The translations under genes were made by a program, and so were the position numbers. Shown in pieces: positions 17,422 through 25,579 of a DNA stretch of 64,000 bases; position 1 is the stretch's first letter, and every line of letters begins with the position of its first letter. The notes under the pieces are model-generated. The model was given only the letters and a program-made list of their open reading frames with translations, had not been told where the DNA came from and ran no database searches. The stretch is from Pseudomonadota bacterium (GTDB taxonomy: Bacteria > Pseudomonadota > Alphaproteobacteria > Caulobacterales > Caulobacteraceae), in assembly GCA_023432855.1 (NCBI GenBank), contig JAEZEZ010000035.1, forward strand, positions 70,803 to 134,802, given 5' to 3'.

Positions 17422-18217
17422 GCGTAAGCCCGTCATAGGCCGGCTCGACCCCAGCGGGCAGCCGGGCTTTCAGCGTCCCATAGTCCAGGTCGATGTGCAG
17501 GTTGGTCAGCACCGCCCGTTCACAGCCAACCCGCTCGATCCATTCCAGAGCCTTGTCGACATGGATGTGGGTCGGATGCGGCGTCCAGCGCAGGGCGTCG
17601 AGGATCCACAGGCGCACGCCCGCCAGTGTTTCGAAAGCCTCATCGGGCAGGTCGGAGAGATCGCTGGAATAGGCGGCGTCGCCGATGCGATAGCCGACCG
17701 AGCGGATCGGGCCGTGCGCCTGGTCGAAGGTGACGATCGGTATGGGGCCCGACGGGCCATCGACGCTCCACGGCCGGCCATGTTCAGGCAGGGCCGCCGC
17801 CCGGGCGATCGCCGGATAGCCCTGTCCGCCCGTGAAGATGTAGTCAAACCGCTGAGCGAGACGCGCACGGGTCGCGTCGTCCATCCAGCACTCGATCTGC
17901 GCCCTCGACCGCATGGCGAAAACCCGCAGGTCGTCGATGCCGTGGGTCTGATCGGCGTGGTCGTGAGTGTAGAGAACCGCATCCAGCCGTCGGACGTCGG
18001 CCGCAAGCATCTGCGCGCGGAAGTCCGGCGAGGTATCGACGACCACAGTGGTCGCCTCATCTCCCGGCCCGCCCCCGGGGCGCCGGACGAGCAGCGAGCA
18101 TCGAGTGCGACGGTTCCTCGGATCGGCCGGATTGCAGTCGCCCCAGTCGCCGTCCGAGCGCGGCACGCCGCCCGACGAACCGCAGCCGAGCACCGTGTAC
18201 TCGAACTCGACGCTCAC
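17411..18217 (-). CDS. MBL-fold metallo-hydrolase (PhnP-like)
   Basis: A 268-residue cytoplasmic beta-lactamase-fold hydrolase. The metal site is YTHDHADQTHGIDD (about 80-93), with later histidines in PTHIHVDKALEW and TNLHIDLDYG. The N-terminus LGCGSSGGVPRSDGDWGDC resembles PhnP/cyclic phosphodiesterase-type members. The GTG start overlaps the tatD stop by 4 bases (GTGA). In many alphaproteobacteria this gene closes the tmk-holB-metG-tatD operon. The physiological substrate is unknown. Confidence 0.9.
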   Translation of the reverse strand: MSVEFEYTVLGCGSSGGVPRSDGDWGDCNPADPRNRRTRCSLLVRRPGGGPGDEATTVVVDTSPDFRAQMLAADVRRLDAVLYTHDHADQTHGIDDLRVFAMRSRAQIECWMDDATRARLAQRFDYIFTGGQGYPAIARAAALPEHGRPWSVDGPSGPIPIVTFDQAHGPIRSVGYRIGDAAYSSDLSDLPDEAFETLAGVRLWILDALRWTPHPTHIHVDKALEWIERVGCERAVLTNLHIDLDYGTLKARLPAGVEPAYDGLTLRL

Positions 18218-18993
18218 GGACGCGGGATCCGGTCGAAAAGGGCGAAGAAGGCGTCCTCGGTGCGGCCCTCCGCCTCCTCGACGCTCCAGCCGCGGATGGC
18301 CGCGAGCTTGTCGAGGACGTGGGTGACGTAGGCCGGTTCGTTGCGTCGCCCCCGCATGGGAACGGGGGCAAGGTAGGGGCAGTCGGTCTCGACGATGATG
18401 CGCTCCGCCGGCATGTCGCGGATGACTGAGCGCACCTCTTCCGCCGCCTTGAACGTTGCGATCCCCGACACCGAGAACCACGCGCCGAGTTCCGCCGCCT
18501 TTTTCGCGAGTTCGGGTCCGCTCGTATAGCAGTGCATGAGAAAGCGGAACGGCCCCTTCCCCATCTCCTCTTCGAGGATGGAAGCCATGACCGCGTCGGC
18601 CTCGCGGGTATGCACCACCAGCGGCAGGCCGCTTTGGCGGGCGGCGGCGCAATGGACGCGGAACACCTGGGCCTGGATGTCCCGGGGACTCCAGTCGTAG
18701 TGGAAATCGAGCCCACACTCACCGATCCCGACCACCCTGGGCCTGGCTGCGAGCGCTAGCAGATCTGCGACCGCGAGATCCGGGTTCTCCACCGAGTAAT
18801 GCGGATGCGTTCCCACGGTGCACCAGATGTCGGGGTGGGACATCGCGATGGCGTGGGTTTGGTCGAACGTCGAGACCTTGTCCGAGATCTCCACCATCAG
18901 GCGCACGCCGGCCTCGCGCGCCCGGGCGATGACCTCGTCCCGGTCCGGGTCGAAGTCGGCGTGGTGCAGGTTCACGTGACTGTCGATGATCAT
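18214..18993 (-). CDS. tatD: TatD family metal-dependent hydrolase
   Basis: A 259-residue TatD-family hydrolase (a DNase-like or D-aminoacyl-tRNA deacylase-related fold). Recognisable motifs are GIGECGLDFHYDW, VVHTREAD, LMHCYTSGPE and VETDCPYLAP. The first metal motif, usually HxH, reads IDSHVNLHH, with Asn8 at the second ligand position; His10 might substitute. It lies between holB (1 base apart) and the metallo-hydrolase (4-base overlap), so it is cotranscribed with both. Confidence 0.92.
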   Translation of the reverse strand: MIIDSHVNLHHADFDPDRDEVIARAREAGVRLMVEISDKVSTFDQTHAIAMSHPDIWCTVGTHPHYSVENPDLAVADLLALAARPRVVGIGECGLDFHYDWSPRDIQAQVFRVHCAAARQSGLPLVVHTREADAVMASILEEEMGKGPFRFLMHCYTSGPELAKKAAELGAWFSVSGIATFKAAEEVRSVIRDMPAERIIVETDCPYLAPVPMRGRRNEPAYVTHVLDKLAAIRGWSVEEAEGRTEDAFFALFDRIPRP

Positions 18994-18994
18994 G

Positions 18995-19987
18995 TCAGGC
19001 CGCCCCGCGCACGGCCTTCAACTCGGCCAACAGCGACCAGAACACGTCGGCGCGATCGAGGTTCAGCGCCTCCGCCTCGCCAGGCGCCCTGGCCAGGCGG
19101 TCCCACAGCGTCGCCCAGCGCTCGACGGCTCCGGCGGCGACGCCGTCTGTCACGTGCGCACGAACCGCTTCGGCCAGCCGGTCCAGGAACAGGTCGAAGC
19201 GCCGCTGCCCTTCCGTCCCGCGGAAGCGGTCGGCCACCGACAGGAGCTCGGCCTCGCCGGGAGGATCGCCCTCGACCAGGGCGCGCGCCGCCGCATCCAT
19301 GGCAAGAGCCTCGCTGGTCGCCAGTGTCAGCGCGCGCCCCGGGGCGCCGCGCGCCATTCCCGCCACCGCGGCGACCTGCTCGGCCGGAAGATCGCTCCGC
19401 GCCCGGAGGAACCCGGCGACGGCCTCCTCCGGCCATGGCTGGAAGGTCAGCCTGCGGCAACGCGAACGGATGGTGGCCATGAGCCGTCCCGGCGCGTGGG
19501 CCACCAGAAACAGCACGCCGCGTTCCGGCGGTTCCTCAAGTGTCTTGAGCAAGGCGTTGGCCGCATTGATATTCATGTCATCGGCGGCGTCGACGATAGC
19601 CACGCGGTAAGCGGCCTGCGACGGCGTTTTCGCAAAGAACTCGGGGAGTGTCCGCGCGGCGTCGACCGAAATGAACTTCTTGACCTTGTCGCCCTCCACC
19701 TCCCGCTCCAGCACGAGGAAATCGGGATGCGAGCCGGCGATGATCATGCGGTTTACGTGGTCATCCGGGGAGGAGCCCAGCAAACCGTAATCGGGATCCG
19801 GCCGCGCGCCGAGGAGCCGCCGCGCCGCCCTGTAGGCGAACGTGGCCTTCCCCACGCCCTCGGGTCCGCACAGCAGCCAGGCGTGGTGCAGGCGCTCGCG
19901 CCGCAGGGCGTCGAGGAATTCAGCTTCGACGCCTTCCCCGCCCTCATAGGTGAAGACTTCACGCGGATGCGGAGGAGGCTCAGCCAT
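18995..19987 (-). CDS. holB: DNA polymerase III delta' subunit
   Basis: Clamp-loader stator subunit of the replicase, 330 residues. It has the delta'-type nucleotide-fold motif GPEGVGKATFAYRAARRLLG near 42, VDAADDMNINAANALLKTLEEPP and LVAHAPGRLMATIRSRCRRL (SRC motif) around 150-190. GKA in the P-loop is usual for delta' subunits, which do not hydrolyse ATP. The ATG at 19987 overlaps the tmk 3' end by 8 bases. Confidence 0.94.
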   Translation of the reverse strand: MAEPPPHPREVFTYEGGEGVEAEFLDALRRERLHHAWLLCGPEGVGKATFAYRAARRLLGARPDPDYGLLGSSPDDHVNRMIIAGSHPDFLVLEREVEGDKVKKFISVDAARTLPEFFAKTPSQAAYRVAIVDAADDMNINAANALLKTLEEPPERGVLFLVAHAPGRLMATIRSRCRRLTFQPWPEEAVAGFLRARSDLPAEQVAAVAGMARGAPGRALTLATSEALAMDAAARALVEGDPPGEAELLSVADRFRGTEGQRRFDLFLDRLAEAVRAHVTDGVAAGAVERWATLWDRLARAPGEAEALNLDRADVFWSLLAELKAVRGAA

Positions 19988-20633
19988 GGGCGCCGGCTCC
20001 TTCGGCGAGCTCCGGCAGACGACGCAGAGCCTCCCAGACTGCCGCTGCGACCGACGCCTGGTCTTCGGCGGCGTCCACGACGGCGTATCGTGCGCGGTCC
20101 CTGGCTGCGAGAGCCAGGAACCGCTGGCGCAGCCGCTCGTGGAACTCTGCGCCCTTGCTCTCGAATCGGGCCTGGAACATGTCGCGGCCGAAGGCGCGCT
20201 CGAGGCCGACCTCAACTGGCAGATCGAAGATCAGGGTCAGGTCCGGCTGGTCGGCGCCGACCACTTCGGCGTCGATCGCGTCGATCACCTCCACTGCGAC
20301 GCCGCCGCCTGCGCCCTGGTAGGCACGGGTGGAATCCGAGAACCGATCGCAGACAACCCAGGCTCCCCGCGTCAGCGCCGGGCGTATGGTGCGATCGAGG
20401 TGATCTGCGCGCGCTGCGTACATAAGGAGGGTTTCGGCGAGCGGAGACCAGCGGTCGGCGCCGCCGGTGACGACCAGTTCCCGCACCGCCTCGGCGTTCG
20501 GGGAACCGCCCGGTTCGCGGGTCAGGACGACTTCGAGGCCACGCAGCCGCAGGCGCTCGGCGAGGATGGCGGCCTGGGTGGACTTGCCGGCCCCCTCCCC
20601 GCCTTCGAAAGTGATGAATCTGCCACGGCTCAC
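19980..20633 (-). CDS. tmk: Thymidylate kinase
   Basis: Phosphorylates dTMP to dTDP. The 217-residue enzyme starts at GTG 20633 (VSRGRFITFEGGEGAGKSTQ), placing the P-loop at about 9-17. LTREPGGS (DR-type motif) and WVVCDRFSDSTRAYQGAGGG, the lid and substrate motif, follow. Upstream in-frame codons up to 20819 would run into the rlpA-like gene, so the GTG is preferred. It is part of the rlpA-like, tmk, holB, tatD, metallo-hydrolase series. Confidence 0.95.
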   Translation of the reverse strand: MSRGRFITFEGGEGAGKSTQAAILAERLRLRGLEVVLTREPGGSPNAEAVRELVVTGGADRWSPLAETLLMYAARADHLDRTIRPALTRGAWVVCDRFSDSTRAYQGAGGGVAVEVIDAIDAEVVGADQPDLTLIFDLPVEVGLERAFGRDMFQARFESKGAEFHERLRQRFLALAARDRARYAVVDAAEDQASVAAAVWEALRRLPELAEGAGAHG

Positions 20634-20688
20634 GCGCCGCACAATGGCGGCTAATGCGCCGGGCGCAACAGCCTGCTGCGTTAAATTC

Positions 20689-21228
20689 TCAGCCCCGGCC
20701 GGCCGGGCCGATGTATCGCACCCGAACCCGGGTGACGCCCTTCTTCTCGAAGCCGAGTTCGTCGGCGGCCGCGCGCGACAGGTCGATGATGCGCCCGTCC
20801 ACAAAGGGGCCACGGTCATTGACCCGAACGCGGATCGACTTGCCGTTCTCGAGGTTGGTCACCTGGACGATCGACGGCAGGGGCAGGGTCTTGTGAGCCG
20901 CGGAGATGCGCCACTCGTCGAAAATCTCGCCCGTGGCCGTCGGCCGCCCATGGTGGATCGTGCCGTACCAGGATGCCAGACCGACCTCCTCGTAATCCGG
21001 CTGCGCCTTCGGCGTGTACCAGCGGCCATTGACCTTGTAGGGCCGCATCGTGCCGGAGACTGGCTTGGCGTCGCGATCGACCCGCGTATCCGCCCGGACG
21101 GCGGGCGCACGTTCCTCGAGTGTCGCATAGCGGGGGCTGGCGCAGGCCGTCAGCCAGAATCCACACGCGATGAGGATCAGCGCACGCACGAGCCCCGCCG
21201 CCTTGATCTCGGAAAAGATGTCGCCCAT
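20689..21228 (-). CDS. rlpA: RlpA-like lipoprotein with double-psi beta-barrel
   Basis: A 179-residue outer-membrane lipoprotein of the RlpA septal-ring/lytic transglycosylase family. The lipobox is LTAC near residue 28. The barrel domain has VGLASWYGTIHHGRPTATGE, AAHKTLPLPSIVQVTNLENGKS and VRVNDRGPFVDGRIIDLSRAAA. No SPOR domain follows, unlike classical RlpA, so it may lack septal targeting through that route. The ATG at 21228 is preferred over a TTG at 21237. It leads the tmk operon at 55 bases distance. Confidence 0.88.
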   Translation of the reverse strand: MGDIFSEIKAAGLVRALILIACGFWLTACASPRYATLEERAPAVRADTRVDRDAKPVSGTMRPYKVNGRWYTPKAQPDYEEVGLASWYGTIHHGRPTATGEIFDEWRISAAHKTLPLPSIVQVTNLENGKSIRVRVNDRGPFVDGRIIDLSRAAADELGFEKKGVTRVRVRYIGPAGRG

Positions 21229-21279
21229 GCCCCGCAAGTCCCGGTTCAGCGGCGAAATTCTAGGCCGCCGGTCTCAACA

Positions 21280-21314
21280 GCCTCTTAAACCCGCGCGGCG
21301 AAGTGGTAAGAGGC
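21280..21314. promoter_or_regulatory. Inverted repeat just before tRNA-Ser
   Basis: GCCTCTTA and its exact complement TAAGAGGC are separated by 19 bases and end 7 bases before the tRNA. The position suggests an operator, a promoter element or a leader structure in the tRNA precursor. Confidence 0.35.
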
Positions 21315-21321
21315 GCGCTCC

Positions 21322-21411
21322 GGACGGGTGGCCGAGTGGTTTAAGGCAGCGGTCTTGAAAACCGCCGTGGGTTTGCGCCCACCGTGGGTTCGAATCCCAC
21401 CCCGTCCGCCA
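21322..21411 (+). tRNA. tRNA-Ser (UGA)
   Basis: A 90-base class II tRNA. The acceptor GGACGGG pairs with CCCGTCC followed by discriminator G and encoded CCA. The anticodon loop is CTTGAAA with anticodon TGA. There is a long variable arm (GTGGGTTTGCGCCCAC), and the T arm is GTGGG-TTCGAAT-CCCAC. It reads UCA and related serine codons. Confidence 0.97.
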
Positions 21412-21470
21412 CGCCCCTGACCTCGCTGGGCGGTTCGGACGCCTTGCCATCGCCGCCGGCAGGGGCCAAT

Positions 21471-21485
21471 TCCCGGCCTTCGGGA
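21471..21485 (+). promoter_or_regulatory. Hairpin overlapping the copA ribosome site
   Basis: TCCCG-GCCTT-CGGGA pairs into a 5-base-pair stem whose right arm runs into the copA Shine-Dalgarno GGGAGGAG (21482-21489). An overlapping alternative pairing uses GGCC 21464-21467 with GGCC 21475-21478. It could influence copA translation; this is inference from inspection only. Confidence 0.3.
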
Positions 21486-21498
21486 GGAGATCAAGCCA

Positions 21499-23322
21499 GT
21501 GCCGGAACGTTCTCGTTCGGTCGACCGCCGCGCGCTTCTTCGCGCAGCCTTCGCCTTTGGCGGCGGCGCCGTGGGGGCGTCCCTTTTGCCGTCGTGGGCG
21601 CGAGCGGCGTCCGAGGGCGCCAGGCCCCCGGCGCTCACCGGCGAAGACATCCGTCTCACCATTGGCCATGCGCCGGTCCGCATCGATGGCAGGCAGGGCC
21701 ATGCGGTAGCGATCAACGGAACAGTGCCTGGACCGCTGATCCGGTTGCGTGAGGGCCAGAACGTCCGTCTGTCGGTGACCAACAACCTCGACGAGGACAC
21801 CTCCATTCACTGGCACGGGCTGCTGGTGCCGTTCCAGATGGACGGCGTTCCCGGCGTCAGCTTCCCGGGCATCCGCCCGGGCGAGACCTTCGTCTACGAG
21901 TTCCCCATCCAGCAGTACGGCACCTACTGGTACCACAGCCATTCGGACCTGCAGGAACAGTCGGGCCATTACGCGCCGATTGTCATCGATCCGGCCGGCG
22001 CGGATCCGGTGGCCTATGACCGGGACCACGTCATCGTGCTCTCGGACTACACCTTCATGCATCCGCATCTGGTGTTCCGGCGCCTGAAGCAGCAAGGCGG
22101 GGTTTTCAACTACCAGAAGCAGACCATCGAGGGGCTGCTGGCCGGGCGCGACCAGATGCTGGCCGAGCGCATCGAGTGGGCGAAGATGCTCATGGATCCG
22201 ACCGACATCTCCGATGTCACGGGCGCGGTCTTCACCTTCCTGATCAATGGGCACGGCCCGGAAGACAACTGGACCGGCCTGTTCCGGCCCGGCGAGCGAG
22301 TGCGCCTGCGTTTCGTCAACGCCGCGGCCCAGACCGTCTTCAACGTCCGCATTCCCGGCCTGAGAATGACGGTGGTGCAGGCGGACGGTCAGCACGTCCG
22401 CCCGGTTGAGGTGGACGAGTTCCAGATCGGCAACGCCGAGACCTACGACGTCGTCGTCCAGCCTGCGGAAGAACGCGCCTACACGCTGGTGGCCGAGGCC
22501 AGCGACCGTTCGGGTATGGGCCGAGCGACCCTGGCGCCACGTCCCGGGATGACGGCGGAGGTCCCTCCCCTGCGCGAGCGCCCACTGGTGACCATGCGCG
22601 ACATGGGGATGGACATGTCCGCCCATGGCAGCGGGGCGCATGGGGCGGTCGACCATGCCGCCATGGACCACGCGGCCATGGGCCACGGCTCGGCGCCGAC
22701 GCCCCCGGGCATGGGCCCGCCCCGCGTTCGGGGATCGGATGTGATGGGTGACATGGAAGGCATGGACATGGACATGCTCGATCCATCGAAAGCCCCACAG
22801 GTCGAGATGGGGCCGGGCGTGCAGATGATCGCGCCGATGCCCATGGACCGAACCGGCGAGCCGGGCCAGGGGCTCGAAAGCGTCGGCCACCGGGTCCTGG
22901 TCTACCGGGACCTGGTGGCGCTGGAGCCGAACCCCGACACACGGCCCCCCGAACGGGCTCTGGAGATCCGTCTGACCGGGAACATGGAACGGTTCATGTG
23001 GGGCTTCGACGGCAAGAAATTCAGCGAGGGCCCCGAGCCCTACGCCTTCCGGCACGGCGAGAGGGTGAGGATCAGCCTGGTCAACGACACCATGATGACC
23101 CACCCCATCCATTTGCACGGACACTTTTTCGAACTGGTGCACGGCCCGGTCGGCCATATGCCGCGAAAACACACGGTGAACGTTCTTCCGGGAGGGAAGG
23201 TCACCTTCGACATGACAGCGGAGGCTGGTGACTGGGCCTTCCACTGCCACATGCTCTACCACATGCACGCGGGCATGTTTCAGGTCTTCAAGGTCCGAAC
23301 GGTCGAGGGGAAGCCGGCATGA
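21499..23322 (+). CDS. copA: CopA periplasmic multicopper oxidase, copper resistance
   Basis: A 607-residue exported copper-resistance oxidase, thought to oxidise Cu(I) and bind copper in the periplasm. A twin-arginine leader (DRRALLRAAFAFGGG) fits export of a folded cuproprotein. Copper motifs are HWHGLLVP, WYHSHSDLQEQSG, HPIHLHGHFFEL and HCHMLYHMHAGMF. A Met/His-rich insert at about 365-430 (MGMDMSAHG, MDHAAMGHG, MEGMDMDML) is typical for CopA and probably binds Cu(I). The start is GTG 21499 behind GGAGGAG. copB follows with a 4-base overlap. Confidence 0.96.
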   Translation: MPERSRSVDRRALLRAAFAFGGGAVGASLLPSWARAASEGARPPALTGEDIRLTIGHAPVRIDGRQGHAVAINGTVPGPLIRLREGQNVRLSVTNNLDEDTSIHWHGLLVPFQMDGVPGVSFPGIRPGETFVYEFPIQQYGTYWYHSHSDLQEQSGHYAPIVIDPAGADPVAYDRDHVIVLSDYTFMHPHLVFRRLKQQGGVFNYQKQTIEGLLAGRDQMLAERIEWAKMLMDPTDISDVTGAVFTFLINGHGPEDNWTGLFRPGERVRLRFVNAAAQTVFNVRIPGLRMTVVQADGQHVRPVEVDEFQIGNAETYDVVVQPAEERAYTLVAEASDRSGMGRATLAPRPGMTAEVPPLRERPLVTMRDMGMDMSAHGSGAHGAVDHAAMDHAAMGHGSAPTPPGMGPPRVRGSDVMGDMEGMDMDMLDPSKAPQVEMGPGVQMIAPMPMDRTGEPGQGLESVGHRVLVYRDLVALEPNPDTRPPERALEIRLTGNMERFMWGFDGKKFSEGPEPYAFRHGERVRISLVNDTMMTHPIHLHGHFFELVHGPVGHMPRKHTVNVLPGGKVTFDMTAEAGDWAFHCHMLYHMHAGMFQVFKVRTVEGKPA

Positions 23323-24428
23323 ATTGCGCCTTTCTCCTCGCCGTCGCCGGGTCGGCGCTGGCCACGCAGGCGCTCGCTCAGGACCCGCACGCCGGCCACC
23401 ACCCGGCGGGCGAGCCGCCAGCAGAGGCGGCGGCCGATCCGCATGCGGGACAACACGTTGCGCCGCCTGCAGTCGACTCTCATGCGGGTCACGACGCGCC
23501 CGCAGCGGTCGACCCTCACGCCGCTCACTCGCCGACTCCTGCGCCCGACGAGGATCCGCATGCCGGACATGGCGCGGGCGCCGCAACGCCCGACCCCCAC
23601 GCCGGGCACGGGTCTCCCGCTTCCGACGCTGATCCTCACGCGGGACACGGGCCTCCGGCCGGCGGCCTGACCGGGGCTGACCTCCCCGTGGGTGGCGCCG
23701 CGCCCCCTCCGACGCCGGCGAACTCGCTCGCGGACGATTACTTCGGCGGGGATGCGATGGATCGCGCGCGCGCGATACTGGCCGAGGAGCATGGCGGCGG
23801 GCGGCATTCACAACTGATGCTGAATACCGCCGAGCTCCGCGCCGGATCGGGTGAAACCGGCTACGCCTGGGACATCGAGGCGTGGTGGGGCGGCGACATC
23901 AACCGGCTCGTCGTGAAGACCGAGGGCGAAGGCGCGGGCGGTGAGGGAGTCGAGGCGGCCGAGGTCCAGTTGCTCTATTCGCGGGCCGTGGGGCGCTACA
24001 CCGACCTGCAGCTCGGCCTGCGTCACGATATCGAGCCCGATCCCTCCAAGACCTGGGCGGTCGTCGGCGCCGAAACCCTCCTGCCCTACTGGTTCGAGGC
24101 TGAGGGGGCGCTGTTCGTGTCTGAAGACGGCGACGTGACCGGGCGGCTGGAAGGCAGCTACGACTTGCGCCTGACCCAGCGGCTCGTGCTCCAGCCGCAG
24201 GCGGAACTCGGCCTTGCCGCGCAGGACATCCCCGAGATTGGCCTGGGTTCCGGCCTGACCCACATCGAACTCGACCTGCGCCTGCGCTACGAGATCCGCC
24301 GCGAGCTCGCGCCCTATGTCGGAGTCTCCTGGGAGCGGAGTCTCGGCGGCACGGCCGATCTTTCGCGCGCCGCCGGGGAAGACGCCGAGGAGACCCGCTT
24401 CACGGTCGGCCTCCGCGCCTGGTTCTGA
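23319..24428 (+). CDS. copB: CopB outer-membrane copper resistance protein with His-rich repeats
   Basis: A 369-residue protein with a signal peptide (to about QALAQ). Residues about 22-110 hold seven DPHAGH-like hexads (DPHAGH, DPHAGQ, DSHAGH, DPHAAH, then three more DPHAGH), a likely copper-binding tether. The C-terminal part from about 135 (NSLADDYFGGDAMDRARAILAEEHGG onward) is the CopB beta-barrel. The final aromatic residue (AWF) is normal for outer-membrane proteins. The overlap with copA implies coupled translation. Confidence 0.95.
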   Translation: MNCAFLLAVAGSALATQALAQDPHAGHHPAGEPPAEAAADPHAGQHVAPPAVDSHAGHDAPAAVDPHAAHSPTPAPDEDPHAGHGAGAATPDPHAGHGSPASDADPHAGHGPPAGGLTGADLPVGGAAPPPTPANSLADDYFGGDAMDRARAILAEEHGGGRHSQLMLNTAELRAGSGETGYAWDIEAWWGGDINRLVVKTEGEGAGGEGVEAAEVQLLYSRAVGRYTDLQLGLRHDIEPDPSKTWAVVGAETLLPYWFEAEGALFVSEDGDVTGRLEGSYDLRLTQRLVLQPQAELGLAAQDIPEIGLGSGLTHIELDLRLRYEIRRELAPYVGVSWERSLGGTADLSRAAGEDAEETRFTVGLRAWF

Positions 24429-24437
24429 ACCAGGCGC
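24415..24437. terminator. Perfect hairpin between copB and the DUF3137 gene
   Basis: GCGCCTGGTT-CTG-AACCAGGCGC forms a 10-base-pair stem with a 3-base loop. It spans the copB stop and reaches the convergent DUF3137 stop. Symmetry lets it work in both directions as a terminator or 3'-end barrier, although no T tract follows. Confidence 0.65.
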
Positions 24438-25343
24438 TCAGCCGAAGGCGGCGCGAAGCTCCTTGAGCACCGCCAGGGATGCGCAGACGTCGTCGAACAT
24501 CAGCCGCGCGCGGTGCTGGCCGTCCTGGGCCTTGAACATGCTGCCCGGCTCGAACCGGTCCTTGCCGGTCACCGCGAACAGGGCGTCCTGGCCGTCGACG
24601 TAGCCGAACAGCTTGCCCTTGCCCCGCAGGGCCAACAGACGGTCGCGCAACTGCTGCGACCCGAGCACGGCCATCGCCCGGGAGGGGTTGGTCGCATACA
24701 CCTCAAAGCGCTTCTCGAACTCGGGGTGGCTTTCGAACTTCACCCGCTGCATGCCGGAGGCCGGCTTGAAGAAGTTGAACATCCCGCGGTCCGGGACGAT
24801 GACCAGGGCGTCTTCGCCGCCGCCGGTCGAGAACCCGTACATCTGGCCCTGGAAGACGGTCGACTTGTTCTTGTCGTTCCCCGATTGCAGATGCGCCTCG
24901 TAGAAGGCGAAGGGCCGGCCCCGCTCATCCTGGCCCCGGAACAGGTCGGTGAAGGTCTCATCCGACAGCCAGGATCCGAACAGCGACTTGCGCGCGCTGG
25001 CGTAGAAGGGAGGCTCGAAACCCTCGGCGGCGTAGCTCATGCCGCCACGAGCCGCCAGGCTCTCCAGCATGGGCTGCTTCAACCCGCGTTTGACCTTCTC
25101 GATCGGGCGGTAGGCGAAAATCAGCGTCGCCACCAAGCCGCCGACAAGCACGATACCGGCGAGGAGCGAAGAGACCGAGACGGCCAGAAAGGTGGCGACG
25201 CCCGTCCCGACGATGCCGCCGATCAGGATCATCCCGAACTGTTTGACCGCCCCCGCTCGGGCGGTCTCGACAGTGGCGATCTGGGTACGCACGGCGTCGC
25301 TGTTGCAGATCTCGTCGAAGTGCTCTGCGGTGAATTCAGTCAT
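24438..25343 (-). CDS. DUF3137 membrane protein
   Basis: A 301-residue protein with two adjacent hydrophobic segments at about 35-85 (FGMILIGGIVGTGVATFL and LLAGIVLVGGLVATLIFAY) and a large cytoplasmic C-terminal domain. The domain contains LFRGQDERGRPFAFYEAHLQ, VFQGQMYGF, FESHPEFEKRFEVYATNP and ALFAVTGKDRFEPGS, which match the DUF3137 pattern. The function is unknown. It is convergent with copB and has an inverted repeat 49 bases upstream. Confidence 0.85.
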   Translation of the reverse strand: MTEFTAEHFDEICNSDAVRTQIATVETARAGAVKQFGMILIGGIVGTGVATFLAVSVSSLLAGIVLVGGLVATLIFAYRPIEKVKRGLKQPMLESLAARGGMSYAAEGFEPPFYASARKSLFGSWLSDETFTDLFRGQDERGRPFAFYEAHLQSGNDKNKSTVFQGQMYGFSTGGGEDALVIVPDRGMFNFFKPASGMQRVKFESHPEFEKRFEVYATNPSRAMAVLGSQQLRDRLLALRGKGKLFGYVDGQDALFAVTGKDRFEPGSMFKAQDGQHRARLMFDDVCASLAVLKELRAAFG

Positions 25344-25391
25344 GTCTTTCCCCCCGGCGCCGGCAAGGCGCGCCCGCCGCACTCGCGCGGC

Positions 25392-25412
25392 AAGCAATTG
25401 ATAGCATTGCTT
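25392..25412. promoter_or_regulatory. Inverted repeat upstream of the DUF3137 gene
   Basis: AAGCAAT-(7)-ATTGCTT is a perfect 7-base inverted repeat in an AT-rich patch of the 236-base gap between the DUF3137 gene and the next + strand gene. It is an operator candidate; the rest of the gap shows nothing I can name. Confidence 0.35.
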
Positions 25413-25579
25413 CGGACGTCCGCCAGAGGTCCGCTGGATTTTACCCCACACAATCAGACGCTAAGCGCAGCGCCGACTGGATGATCGACGATTTGTCGCC
25501 GCTCTCGGAAACCGAACTGCGGCCTGACGGTTGGTTCCACGGCTCGCCAAGTCGGGCCGAAGACAATGGATGTCTCACC

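Noticed and set aside
19850..19880. GKA P-loop in HolB as an anomaly like that in HflX
   Set aside because: Delta' subunits commonly have GxGKAT-type loops and do not hydrolyse ATP, so this is normal for the family.
21322..21498. tRNA-Ser as an integration site for a copper island
   Set aside because: No integrase, no second copy of the tRNA 3' end was seen in the region, and copAB composition matches the surroundings.
23380..23660. Regular repeats that might be a CRISPR array
   Set aside because: They encode in-frame DPHAGH hexads inside copB; repeat units are short and lack uniform spacers.
21274..23811. Long minus-strand frame opposite tRNA-Ser, copA and copB
   Set aside because: It crosses a tRNA and two clear copper genes and has no recognisable protein features.
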